Shown here: one piece after another, positions 1-7,856 of the stretch
Layout of the letters: each line of letters opens with the position of its first letter
How positions within the stretch are numbered: the stretch's first letter is position 1
Assembly: GCA_041648755.1 (NCBI GenBank)
Contig: JBAZOJ010000023.1
Location: forward strand, 1-23,788
Direction: 5' to 3'
DNA: 23,788 nucleotides
Source of the DNA: JBAZOJ01 sp041648755
GTDB taxonomy: Bacteria; Planctomycetota; B143-G9
Position numbers and translations under genes: made by a program
The notes under the pieces: generated by a model
The model's input: only the letters and a program-made list of their open reading frames with translations
What the model was told of the DNA's origin: nothing
The model's database searches: none

Positions 1-1362
1 GGTTACGGGGTATGCCGCAGGGATGTGGTCGAACTGGTCGTTCGCGAAGGCCCTGCGCGGATTCGCGAGTTGGTCAAGCTGGGCACGCACTTCGACATGG
101 TCGGCAACGGAGACTTCAACCTGACGCGCGAGGGCGGCCATTCCTCCAGGCGCATCCTGCACGCGCTGGGCGACAGGACAGGCAGCGAAATAGAACGCTC
201 GCTCTGCGACGCGGTGCGCTCCAACAGCCGGATCACGGTTATGGAGAGCACGTTTGCCATAGACCTGCTGGTCGAGGGCGGCAACTGCCTTGGCGCACTT
301 GTCCTCACCCCCGACCGCAAATTTGCCGTGGTCTCCGCCCGCTCGACGATTATCTCCACCGGCGGCTTCTGCCAGGTGTATCGCGAGACAAGCAACCCGG
401 AAACCGCAACCGGCGACGGCATCGCGATGGCATACCGCGCAGGCGCCCGCATCGAGGATATGGAATTCGTCCAGTTCCATCCCACCACGCTCTATATGGC
501 AGGCGCTCCCAGATTCCTGATTACCGAGGCAGCGCGCGGCGAAGGCGCCTTCCTGCTCAACGTACACCTTGAACGCTTTATGCCCCGCTATTCGCCCCAG
601 GCCGAGCTTGCCCCGCGCGACGTGGTCTCGCGAGCCATACTCGCCGAGGCCGAGCGCACCCGGTCCTCTTCGGTATTCCTTGACATGCGCCACCTTGGCC
701 CAATGAAGGTACGCGAGAGATTCCCGCAGGTTACGCGCGTCCTTGCCGACTACGGCCTTGACATCGGCACCGACCTGATACCCGTTTTCCCAAGCGCGCA
801 CTACTCCATAGGCGGAATCAAGGTCGACACTACAACGCGCACAACCGTCGGCAGGCTGTTCTCCTGCGGAGAGGCGGCTGCGACTGGTTTCCACGGCGCC
901 AACCGCCTGGGTTCGAACTCGCTGCTGGAAAGCCTTGTCTTTGGCGAAATCGCCGGACAGAACGCTGCCGTCGAGGCGCTGGAATCCGCGCACTCCCCTG
1001 CCCCGATGATCCTTGCCGTGTGCGAAAGCGGTGAAAAGGTCGACAGTGCTTTTCCCGACGTGGAAATGGACATCGCCGACGCACGCAATTCCCTGAAGAG
1101 CCTTATGTGGCGCCACTGCGGCATCGTTAGGGAAGAGGCCGGTCTCGAAGAAGCACTGTCCAAGATCAAACAGTGGGCCCGGTACATGGTGTACCGCCGG
1201 TTCACTACGCTGAATGGCTGGGAACTGCAGAACCTGCTGATGGTGGCGCGGCTTGTCGTCGATGCCGCCCTCACGCGGACCGAGTCGCGCGGAGTACATT
1301 TCCGTCGCGAATATCAGAAACCGGATCCGGACTGGCAGAGGCACATTTACCTGGAGAGGTAA
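1..1362 (+). CDS. nadB: L-aspartate oxidase, 5'-truncated by window edge
   Basis: FAD enzyme that oxidises L-aspartate to iminoaspartate, the first step of de novo NAD synthesis; the product is passed to quinolinate synthase in the cytoplasm. The frame is open from base 1, so the window cuts the gene. About 453 residues remain, and the N-terminal FAD-binding GxGxxG segment is missing. Visible family signatures are the EFVQFHPT block (about codons 155-162), the ARGEGAFLLN block, the HYSIGGIKVD block, and the diagnostic run FSCGEAAATGFHGANR followed by LGSNSLLE near codon 300, which binds FAD and the dicarboxylate. The C-terminal helical domain ends in a TRTESRGVHFR motif typical of NadB. Succinate dehydrogenase and fumarate reductase flavoproteins are the related alternative, but the HGANRLGSNSLLE context and the length favour NadB. 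The stop overlaps the next start (TAATG), which implies translational coupling to cmk. Confidence 0.93.
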   Translation, partial: GYGVCRRDVVELVVREGPARIRELVKLGTHFDMVGNGDFNLTREGGHSSRRILHALGDRTGSEIERSLCDAVRSNSRITVMESTFAIDLLVEGGNCLGALVLTPDRKFAVVSARSTIISTGGFCQVYRETSNPETATGDGIAMAYRAGARIEDMEFVQFHPTTLYMAGAPRFLITEAARGEGAFLLNVHLERFMPRYSPQAELAPRDVVSRAILAEAERTRSSSVFLDMRHLGPMKVRERFPQVTRVLADYGLDIGTDLIPVFPSAHYSIGGIKVDTTTRTTVGRLFSCGEAAATGFHGANRLGSNSLLESLVFGEIAGQNAAVEALESAHSPAPMILAVCESGEKVDSAFPDVEMDIADARNSLKSLMWRHCGIVREEAGLEEALSKIKQWARYMVYRRFTTLNGWELQNLLMVARLVVDAALTRTESRGVHFRREYQKPDPDWQRHIYLER

Positions 1363-2036
1363 TGGCTGGCAAAATAGTCACCATCGACGGGCCGGCGGGT
1401 GCGGGAAAGAGCACCCTCGCCCGTATGCTCGCGGCCGAACTCGGGTTCGTGCATTTCGACAGTGGTGCACTGTACCGGGCCATCGCCCTGTACTATATCC
1501 GCATGGAATATTTCGACCCCGGGCTATGGGAGTCGCAGGCCCATGAAGCCCCACTCAAGGCGGTGGGATGCGACGGCAAGACATCGGTGTATCTTGGCGA
1601 TGAATGCGTTGACGGGCTCATCCGCTCAACCGAAGTATCCCGCGCCGTATCGCCCGTATCGTCTGCAATCGGCGTCCGGGTCGAGGTAAATGCACGTGCT
1701 GCCGCCATGGCGCAGGGGTTCGACCTTGTGGCGGACGGCCGTGATATGGGCTCCGTAGTATTCCCCAATGCGCAGGTGAAGTTCTTTCTCGACGCCTCCC
1801 CGATCGAGCGGGCGCGCCGCCGTCTGGCTGAAGAACTCGCGCGGGGCCGGGAGACTTACCTGGAGCAGGTGCTTGCCGAACAGCAGGCTCGCGACGCGAA
1901 CGACCGGAAAAAGCCCTGGGGCGCGCTGAAGGTGCCCGAGGGCGGGATCGTGATTGACACTACCGGGCTTTCCATTCCTGAAGTGCTGGCGATTCTCATA
2001 AAGGACTCGAAGGTTGTCCTCGCAGGAAACGCTTAA
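1362..2036 (+). CDS. cmk: Cytidylate (CMP/dCMP) kinase
   Basis: Phosphorylates CMP and dCMP with ATP in pyrimidine nucleotide recycling; cytoplasmic. The 224-residue protein has the usual Cmk length. It shows the P-loop GPAGAGKST at residues 10-18, the substrate-site DSGALYRA at 33-40, the RSTEVSRAVSPVSS segment near 88-101, and DGRDMGSVVFPNAQVKFFLDA at 125-145, which is the family hallmark, followed by the arginine-rich lid ARRRL. The frame stays open upstream inside nadB, but the ATG overlapping the nadB stop was chosen because it is preceded by GGAGAGG and starts exactly at the MAGKIVTIDGPAGAGKST N-terminus expected for the family. The gene is second in the nadB-cmk-plsC operon, and its 3' end overlaps the start of plsC. 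Confidence 0.95.
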   Translation: MAGKIVTIDGPAGAGKSTLARMLAAELGFVHFDSGALYRAIALYYIRMEYFDPGLWESQAHEAPLKAVGCDGKTSVYLGDECVDGLIRSTEVSRAVSPVSSAIGVRVEVNARAAAMAQGFDLVADGRDMGSVVFPNAQVKFFLDASPIERARRRLAEELARGRETYLEQVLAEQQARDANDRKKPWGALKVPEGGIVIDTTGLSIPEVLAILIKDSKVVLAGNA

Positions 2037-2709
2037 ACGCAAAAGCCCCGGGCTGTTCAGGCCCTCGCTTTCGCCGGTGCCTTTCACCGTCAGGTTTCTG
2101 TCTCGGCTGGCCTGCTACGTCTATTTCCGCTTCTTCCCGCGCCGCAAGGGCGCGCCGATGCCCTCCAAGGGCCCCGTCATTGTCGTGATGAACCATCAGT
2201 CCTATCTCGATCCCATCCTCGCGGAGGTTTCCTGTCCCCGGATGCTGCGCTTTCTGGCGCGTTCGACGCTGTTTCGGAACAGGTTGTTCGGGGGGTTCAT
2301 CAGTATCCTGGGAGCTGTTCCCATTGACCGGGAAGGCTCGGGGCTCGGGGGGCTGAAGAAGGCGGTGGAATTGCTCGAAGGCGGAAGCGCGATATTGATT
2401 TTTCCGGAGTCAACGCGGTCGAAGGACGGGACGATCGCCGATTTCAAGGCTGGATTTGTGTGGCTGGCAAGGCGCACGGGCGCCACAATTCTCCCAATCG
2501 CTGTCTCAGGGGCCTGTCGTGCCTGGCCTCGCAGCAATCGACTCCCCCGGCCCTACAAGATTCGCGCCACGGTGCTCGATCCGATTCGCCCGGAGGAACT
2601 TGCCCCCCGCGAAGGCGAGACCGAACGCGACGCCGAACAGCGGGCCGTGCGCGAGATACGGGATATGATCATCGCGGCGAAAGCCGGGATGGAAGCGCCA
2701 AAGAAGTAA
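2014..2709 (+). CDS. plsC: 1-acyl-sn-glycerol-3-phosphate acyltransferase
   Basis: Transfers an acyl chain to the sn-2 position of lysophosphatidic acid, giving phosphatidic acid for membrane phospholipids; membrane-associated. The 231-residue protein has the catalytic HX4D box as NHQSYLD (H61, D66), a substrate-binding FPESTRS block at 130-136, and an LPIAVSG motif. A basic hydrophobic N-terminal stretch (about residues 26-42) fits a membrane anchor. The start is uncertain: the TTG at 2014 follows a purine-rich AAGGACTCGAAGG stretch and overlaps the cmk end by 23 bases, but a GTG further in is possible. The cmk-plsC pairing is common in bacteria. Related acyltransferases such as those modifying lipid A are less likely. 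The 83 bases after the stop contain nothing recognisable before the convergent gene. Confidence 0.88.
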   Translation: MSSQETLKRKSPGLFRPSLSPVPFTVRFLSRLACYVYFRFFPRRKGAPMPSKGPVIVVMNHQSYLDPILAEVSCPRMLRFLARSTLFRNRLFGGFISILGAVPIDREGSGLGGLKKAVELLEGGSAILIFPESTRSKDGTIADFKAGFVWLARRTGATILPIAVSGACRAWPRSNRLPRPYKIRATVLDPIRPEELAPREGETERDAEQRAVREIRDMIIAAKAGMEAPKK

Positions 2710-2792
2710 CCCGCTACTTCCCCTTACAGCACTCCCCTTTGCGCATCATCATGCTCTACCCCGATCACTTCGGCTGCAAAGGCTGATTCCCT

Positions 2793-5573
2793 CTACCGGA
2801 CCTCGGCAAGCCTCTTCTTGTACTCCGAGCGCCGGATTCTGCGCCCGAGCGACGAAAACAGAATGGAGCAGTCGGAATATGGGATGCCATACCTGTGGCA
2901 CTCCCTGGCGATCGAGAATACCGAAATCCGACTCCTCACTGCTATGGCGACAACCGCGGAGAAGAAGCAGTCTCTCTCGCCAATTACATTAATGAATTTC
3001 TTATCTTCAGTGGTGTGAAACACAGTCTTGGACAGGCCAGCGAGAATAGGTGAAATGGCGCGCTCATCTCCAAGCGTGGCAAGCGCCGAGATTACATCTC
3101 CATCGTATTTGTAATAGTTGCGGGTAAGCAACTCCACCAATAGAGGCGTTTCTTCCGGGCCTCCAATTTCAGCGAGCGCCCAAAGAACTCCCTCGCAATG
3201 GAAGTAGCAGTGTTCCTCCAAGTACCTGCGAATGTATGGGAGCCCTTCCCGAAACCCCATTCTCCCGAGCGCCTCTGCCGCAGCGTCTTTGACCCAGGTA
3301 TGCGGATCGTCCAGGGCTCTGATCACCGGATTGAAAGCCTCCCTGATGCGAAAGTATCCGAAAGCGGCAACGGCAGAGGAGCGGACACTGGGCTCCGGGT
3401 CTTCAAGACATCCGAGCAGGGCCGGCAACGCTTCCAGAGCTCTCATCTCTCCGAGTGCCTCGGCGGAGTACGACCGCACCTCGGGGTCGTGGTCATTGAG
3501 GCATTCCATCAGGTCGGGAATCGCCTCCCTGTACCCGATGATGCCAAGCGCGAGCGCGTCCTGCCATCGGAGTTCGTGGTCGCCGTTCATCAGATGATCA
3601 ACCAGGATTGGTCCTGCCTTCGGAGAGCCGATGGCCTCGAGCGCCCAAGCAGGACCGCTTTCCTCACCAATGAGATCGGACTCCATAAATTCGATGATGG
3701 CCGGGACCGCCTCTTCAGCCTTGAGCGCTGCGAGCGCCTCGACACAGCAATTCGGCAGCTCGATCTGGGGGATCGCCGTATATGCGATCAAAGCGGGTAT
3801 TGCCGTCCGGTCCCCAATATCCCCAAGGGCCCATGCTGCTGACGCACTTGCGGAGTAGTCCCCTCTCTGCAGACATTTTATCAGGGCAGGGACAGCCTCT
3901 TTGTCTCCTATCTCCGCAAGAGCCAATGCCGCTCGGTCCCGCACGCCGTCGTCAGGGTCGTCGAGCCACCCGATGAGAGTGCGGACGGCTTCTTTCGACC
4001 CGATGGCGCGCAGCGCTCTGGCTGCATTTTCGAGCACATGGACGCCTATGTGCTCCCTTTTCAGCAGTTCGAGAAGGGCGGGAACGGCTTCGCGCGCCCC
4101 GAGGTCGCCAAGCGCCCTGGCAGATGCTTCTTGCGCTTCAGCGGCGGGATCCTGGAGGAACTCCATCAAAATCGGCACGGCCTTGGGATCTCCGGTCTTT
4201 CCGAGCAGGTCGGCCTGGTCCCGCCTGTAGCAGCCATCCGCGGACAGATTGCCTATGGCCCTCTTCATCGAACCGCGCGTTTTCCCCTCGAGGATGCTCA
4301 GAGCCTGTGCGAGTGCGTCGTCGAGGCGTTCGATGCGGAAACAACGCCAGATCTCCTCCTCGTATGCCCGGTCGTCCTTTGTCCGATCGAGCCTCTCTGC
4401 GACGCGGATGGCGGCGAGGTGCTCGCCAAGCTGCCTGTGGAAGGTCCTGACCGTGCGTTCCTCCTCGTTCTCCACCACGAGCGACGCTTTCCGGAGTACC
4501 GCGAGCCTTTTTTCCAGGGCTTCAGAATCGCAAGCGGGAGCGTCGGCCGATGGGGGCACGCGCCGGAGGATCCCCTCTGCCCAGCAGGCGCATTCTGTAA
4601 GCGACTCACCACCGGCAACTGCAGTCCAGAACAGCGGGTCAACCGACTCCCGCCCCGGCATCCGGCAGGTCTCGAGTTCCTCAGAGGTCACGAGCCCTTC
4701 TTTTGCCCCGCGGTCCAGGGCGAACTCGACGAAGGAATGCAACATACCCGCGCGGCCGCCGAAGGGGCTCGCCGGAATGGAACCGGCGTCGTTCAGCATC
4801 TCGATCGCAATGGAGAAGTAGAGTGGCAGACGGAGGAGCCGAGCCTGGAACGGATCGTCGCGCTCGAAGGCGACCAGCATATCCGACGATTGCGGGAGGT
4901 GCAAAGCCGCCCATTGAGCCCGCCACTCGCGGCTCAGGGGAAACATCCTGACCAGCACCCGGTGCTCTATCGAGCCGAATTGGTTAAGGAGCCTGCCGTC
5001 GGGCGTAGAGGAAAACACGAAGGAGTTGTCCGGCCCTTGGAGGCGCCGGGAGCCCTCAATGAAGAACGTAGCGGTCCTTGTCCCCGAATCCGACAGAAGG
5101 TCGAGGCCGTCCAGAAACCAGACGATGGGCGCGCCATCCGGTATTGCCCGCGGGCGCATACGACCAATGACCTGCTCGAACGGCAGGGAGTCCTCGGATG
5201 AGTCCCGGTATGTTCCGAGGTCCACGCAGACCGGCGCGAAGCATCCAGTGGTCTGCGCGCTCTCTATGTTTCGCGCGAGCCTGCGCGCGGCCTCCTGCAT
5301 CGCCACGGTCTTGCCGGAGCCGGACTCGCCGACGAGGATAATCGGAACGCCGTACTTCAGAGCGGATTCGATGGCCTCGAACGCGGACGGATGAGTCGCG
5401 TCACGCTGCTGGGGCTCGTGCCAGGGATGCGAGACCCGCGATTCGAGTATTACTGGCACGGAATATGGCCCGTGGGCGAATGCGCACCGCACGGGCAGAG
5501 CGCTCCAGTCGGCCTCGACGCGGGCCGCAAGCTGCGTGCAATAATCCAGAAATACGGGGCCGTCAGCTTTCAT
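2793..5573 (-). CDS. NACHT/STAND-like ATPase with C-terminal HEAT repeats
   Basis: A large (926 aa) soluble P-loop NTPase fused to HEAT/PBS-lyase-type repeats. The N-terminal part has a Walker A GESGSGKT at residues 82-89, a Walker B-like IVWFLDGLD at 150-158, a sensor-like FVFSST at 185-190, and a helical region ending in FHRQLGEHLAAIR at 378-390. That last motif resembles the Fhr..qEylaA signature that closes NACHT domains. From about 455 to 870 there are roughly a dozen repeats of about 30 residues with the recurring pattern ALGDLGAREAVPALLELL. This build (ATPase switch plus superhelical sensor) is typical of STAND signal-transduction proteins, including many immune sensors; the ligand and effector are not visible. 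No membrane segment or fused effector was seen, so it may work alone, with a partner, or in a non-defence regulatory role. A strong promoter lies about 110 bases upstream of the ATG; the ribosome-binding site is weak. Confidence 0.85.
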   Translation of the reverse strand: MKADGPVFLDYCTQLAARVEADWSALPVRCAFAHGPYSVPVILESRVSHPWHEPQQRDATHPSAFEAIESALKYGVPIILVGESGSGKTVAMQEAARRLARNIESAQTTGCFAPVCVDLGTYRDSSEDSLPFEQVIGRMRPRAIPDGAPIVWFLDGLDLLSDSGTRTATFFIEGSRRLQGPDNSFVFSSTPDGRLLNQFGSIEHRVLVRMFPLSREWRAQWAALHLPQSSDMLVAFERDDPFQARLLRLPLYFSIAIEMLNDAGSIPASPFGGRAGMLHSFVEFALDRGAKEGLVTSEELETCRMPGRESVDPLFWTAVAGGESLTECACWAEGILRRVPPSADAPACDSEALEKRLAVLRKASLVVENEEERTVRTFHRQLGEHLAAIRVAERLDRTKDDRAYEEEIWRCFRIERLDDALAQALSILEGKTRGSMKRAIGNLSADGCYRRDQADLLGKTGDPKAVPILMEFLQDPAAEAQEASARALGDLGAREAVPALLELLKREHIGVHVLENAARALRAIGSKEAVRTLIGWLDDPDDGVRDRAALALAEIGDKEAVPALIKCLQRGDYSASASAAWALGDIGDRTAIPALIAYTAIPQIELPNCCVEALAALKAEEAVPAIIEFMESDLIGEESGPAWALEAIGSPKAGPILVDHLMNGDHELRWQDALALGIIGYREAIPDLMECLNDHDPEVRSYSAEALGEMRALEALPALLGCLEDPEPSVRSSAVAAFGYFRIREAFNPVIRALDDPHTWVKDAAAEALGRMGFREGLPYIRRYLEEHCYFHCEGVLWALAEIGGPEETPLLVELLTRNYYKYDGDVISALATLGDERAISPILAGLSKTVFHTTEDKKFINVIGERDCFFSAVVAIAVRSRISVFSIARECHRYGIPYSDCSILFSSLGRRIRRSEYKKRLAEVR

Positions 5574-5682
5574 CTTCCGCCCATCCTGCTCTTAAGACGC
5601 AGTTCTGTTCATCTTGCCGCGTGCAAGATTCTGTGCGATGCTCGTCCCAGGCACTTATTCCTTTTGTTGTATCCCGGACTTG

Positions 5683-5710
5683 ATTATACTGATAACCATT
5701 CCATGGTCAA
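5683..5710 (-). promoter_or_regulatory. Sigma70-type promoter for the NACHT-HEAT gene
   Basis: Read on the minus strand, TTGACC (5710-5705) and a perfect TATAAT (5688-5683) are separated by 16 bases. Transcription would start near 5676 and leave a leader of about 100 nucleotides before the ATG at 5573. This is the best -10 box in the window. A plus-strand TATACT overlaps it (5685-5690) but lacks a good -35. Confidence 0.65.
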
Positions 5711-5805
5711 GCCTCCCGGTCTCATTGCAGGCAGGCGGCGTGTCCGGGAGCCGACTGGTGCGTGCGTGGCTACGCACAGTCGAAGGACCCGATTATTGGC
5801 CGTCG

Positions 5806-5834
5806 CTTGACAGATAACGAGCCGGGATAGAATT
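5806..5834 (+). promoter_or_regulatory. Possible promoter for the HEAT-repeat gene
   Basis: TTGACA at 5807-5812 and TAGAAT at 5828-5833 lie upstream of the GTG at 5892. The spacer is only 15 bases, shorter than optimal. The rest of the 318-base intergenic stretch 5574-5891 shows no open gene. Confidence 0.35.
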
Positions 5835-5891
5835 GACGGTCGCGCATGTGCGCGATGGAAACGGAATGGGTAAGAGGAGAAGGAGCCGATA

Positions 5892-7796
5892 GTGTTCCGA
5901 TTCTGGAAAAAACCCACGATTGCAGACCTCATCAAACGCCTGAAAGCCGAAAAGTACCCTGATGCAGGCAAGGCGGCCGAGGCTCTTGGAAAACTCCATG
6001 ATCCTGCCGCCGTGTCGGCATTGTTCGAGTTCATTTCGACAAGCTTCATACTCCCTGATCTGCGGGCGGCCATTGAGGCCCTGCTCGAGATCGAGGGCCC
6101 CAGGGCCACTCAGACGTTCCGCGATTGGCTGAAGGACAAGGACGAACCTGGCCGGGAAAAGTTTCTCAGGGCTTTTCAACTCGTAAAAGACCGGAGGGCG
6201 GTCCCGTTTCTCGTTGAGTGCCTGCGGGACGCGGATCACAACATTCGCGACTGGGCTGCAATTGGCCTCGGCAGTATTGGGGACCCTGAAAGCGCTCCTG
6301 CCCTGATCGAGTGCCTGTGGGGCGATGACCGCGACTTGGGAACGCGAGCCGCATCATCTCTCGGGTGCATCCCCGATCATCGGGCGGCTGAGGCGCTTGC
6401 GCCGACACTGAAGGACAAGGACATAATGATCCGGCGGCATGCAGCCGACCTCCTTTGCAGGGTCCGTGACGAGGCGGCCCTGGCGCCTCTTGTGGAAGGC
6501 CTGAAGGACCCTGACGCCATCGTGCGCAGGAATTGCGCCGAGGCACTTGGGTGTATTGGCGATCCTGCTGCACAGTCGGCCCTGATTCCACTCCTCAGGG
6601 ATGAGAGCCCTTTTGTTCGGATGATCGCATCAAGAGTCCTGGGGCACATCGGCGATGGGGACGCCATCCGGCAGCCCCTCAATTGGCTCAAGTGGGAGGA
6701 TGTCGAGGCGCGGCGGTGCGCGGCCGAGGTTCTCGGCACTATGAAGAACTGGACGGTGGTTCCCGCACTGATCGAGAGCCTGAAAGACCCCGACGAATTA
6801 GTGCGGCAGAATGCGGCCCGCTCGCTCGAGGAACTGAAGGACGACACCGCAGTTCCTGCTTTACGGGCAAGCCTGTCGGATAGCAGCTTTCGCGTGCGCA
6901 GATGCGTTGCCAGGGCCCTGGCGAGAATGGGCGACCGAAGTTCCCTGCAGGCCGCGATCGAAGTGCGGTTTGATCAGTTGCCGGAGTTCCCGGACCGGGT
7001 TGGTTCATGTGCCGATATAGCGGATCCTGCCGCAACGTCAGCCATTATCGAATACCTGGGCGATCCGGATTGGAGCGTTCGCTGCTGGGCCGCCGAATGG
7101 CTCGGGTTTGTCGGCCGTCAAAGCGCTATTCCTGCAATTGAAAGGCTCCTGACAGACCAGGATGCCCACGTCAGATGCACCGCCGCAGGTGTGCTTGTTA
7201 TGTTGGAGCGCGCAGGGATGGTGCCGATCCTCCTCGAATGCCTCAAGGAAAGGCTCGGCATTACGCGCAAACGCGCCGCAGATGCGCTTGGGACGGCCGG
7301 GGACAAGAGCGCGGTGCCTGCCCTGATCGAATGCCTGAAAGATGATGACTCCTCTGTTCGGAATGCGGCGGAGCTGTCTCTTACTGCATTGAAGGATCCT
7401 CGCGCACCGTCGGACTTCATCGCGAGCCTCAAGGGCGAGACAGACCGGAAGAGGAATGCCATCTCCGAAGCGGATTGGGACCGCAGGAACGCCGCCCTGA
7501 AGGGAGATGCGCAAGCACCTGCGAGGGAGCCGGTGTACGTTACCGCCAAGGTCTCGCTCCGCTTTTTGCCCCTGCTTCAGGAGGACCTGATGCTGCACCA
7601 CCCGCATCTCGTGTCCGGGCTCTCCCCCAACGGAGACCTCGTGCTCGATGAGGATGATATGTGGAGCGTGGCTGATTCACTCTCAGATGAGATGCTCTCG
7701 GCCACTTTCGATGGGTCATGGAACACCGACCTGAGAGGGTTGTCATTCGAGCACACGATGGATATGCTCCGCGTAGCCTTGATGCCGCGTCAATAG
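5892..7796 (+). CDS. HEAT-repeat protein with distinct C-terminal tail
   Basis: A 634-residue protein made almost entirely of HEAT/PBS-lyase repeats from about residue 10 to 520. Each is about 31 residues with patterns such as VPALIESLKDPDELVRQNAARSLEEL. Such repeats form a superhelical scaffold for protein binding. No signal peptide, membrane segment or catalytic motif was seen. The last 91 residues (from 544) do not fit the repeat: they are acidic and include a LDEDDMWSVADSLSDEM stretch. The GTG start was chosen because AGGAG at 5881-5885 sits six bases upstream, and the sequence MFRFWKKPTIADLI is a plausible N-terminus. It is divergent from the NACHT-HEAT gene and may share ancestry with that gene's repeat half, so the two could interact or respond to the same cue. 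The function is not known. Confidence 0.85.
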   Translation: MFRFWKKPTIADLIKRLKAEKYPDAGKAAEALGKLHDPAAVSALFEFISTSFILPDLRAAIEALLEIEGPRATQTFRDWLKDKDEPGREKFLRAFQLVKDRRAVPFLVECLRDADHNIRDWAAIGLGSIGDPESAPALIECLWGDDRDLGTRAASSLGCIPDHRAAEALAPTLKDKDIMIRRHAADLLCRVRDEAALAPLVEGLKDPDAIVRRNCAEALGCIGDPAAQSALIPLLRDESPFVRMIASRVLGHIGDGDAIRQPLNWLKWEDVEARRCAAEVLGTMKNWTVVPALIESLKDPDELVRQNAARSLEELKDDTAVPALRASLSDSSFRVRRCVARALARMGDRSSLQAAIEVRFDQLPEFPDRVGSCADIADPAATSAIIEYLGDPDWSVRCWAAEWLGFVGRQSAIPAIERLLTDQDAHVRCTAAGVLVMLERAGMVPILLECLKERLGITRKRAADALGTAGDKSAVPALIECLKDDDSSVRNAAELSLTALKDPRAPSDFIASLKGETDRKRNAISEADWDRRNAALKGDAQAPAREPVYVTAKVSLRFLPLLQEDLMLHHPHLVSGLSPNGDLVLDEDDMWSVADSLSDEMLSATFDGSWNTDLRGLSFEHTMDMLRVALMPRQ

Positions 7797-7807
7797 GAAA
7801 CGCGCTT

Positions 7808-7829
7808 CCGGCGGACCCTCTTCCGCTGG
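7808..7829. terminator. Hairpin between convergent genes
   Basis: CCGGCGGA at 7808-7815 can pair with TCCGCTGG at 7822-7829 (one G-U pair) around a six-base loop. It lies between the stop of the HEAT gene and the stop of the symporter gene. There is no U-run, so terminator function is a guess from position. Confidence 0.3.
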
Positions 7830-7856
7830 CTGAACGACAACCGGCCTACGTCGGTA

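Noticed and set aside
3198..5201. Long plus-strand open frames opposite the NACHT-HEAT gene (for example 4038-5201)
   Set aside because: They are antisense shadows of a GC-rich gene with clear Walker motifs and HEAT repeats on the minus strand.
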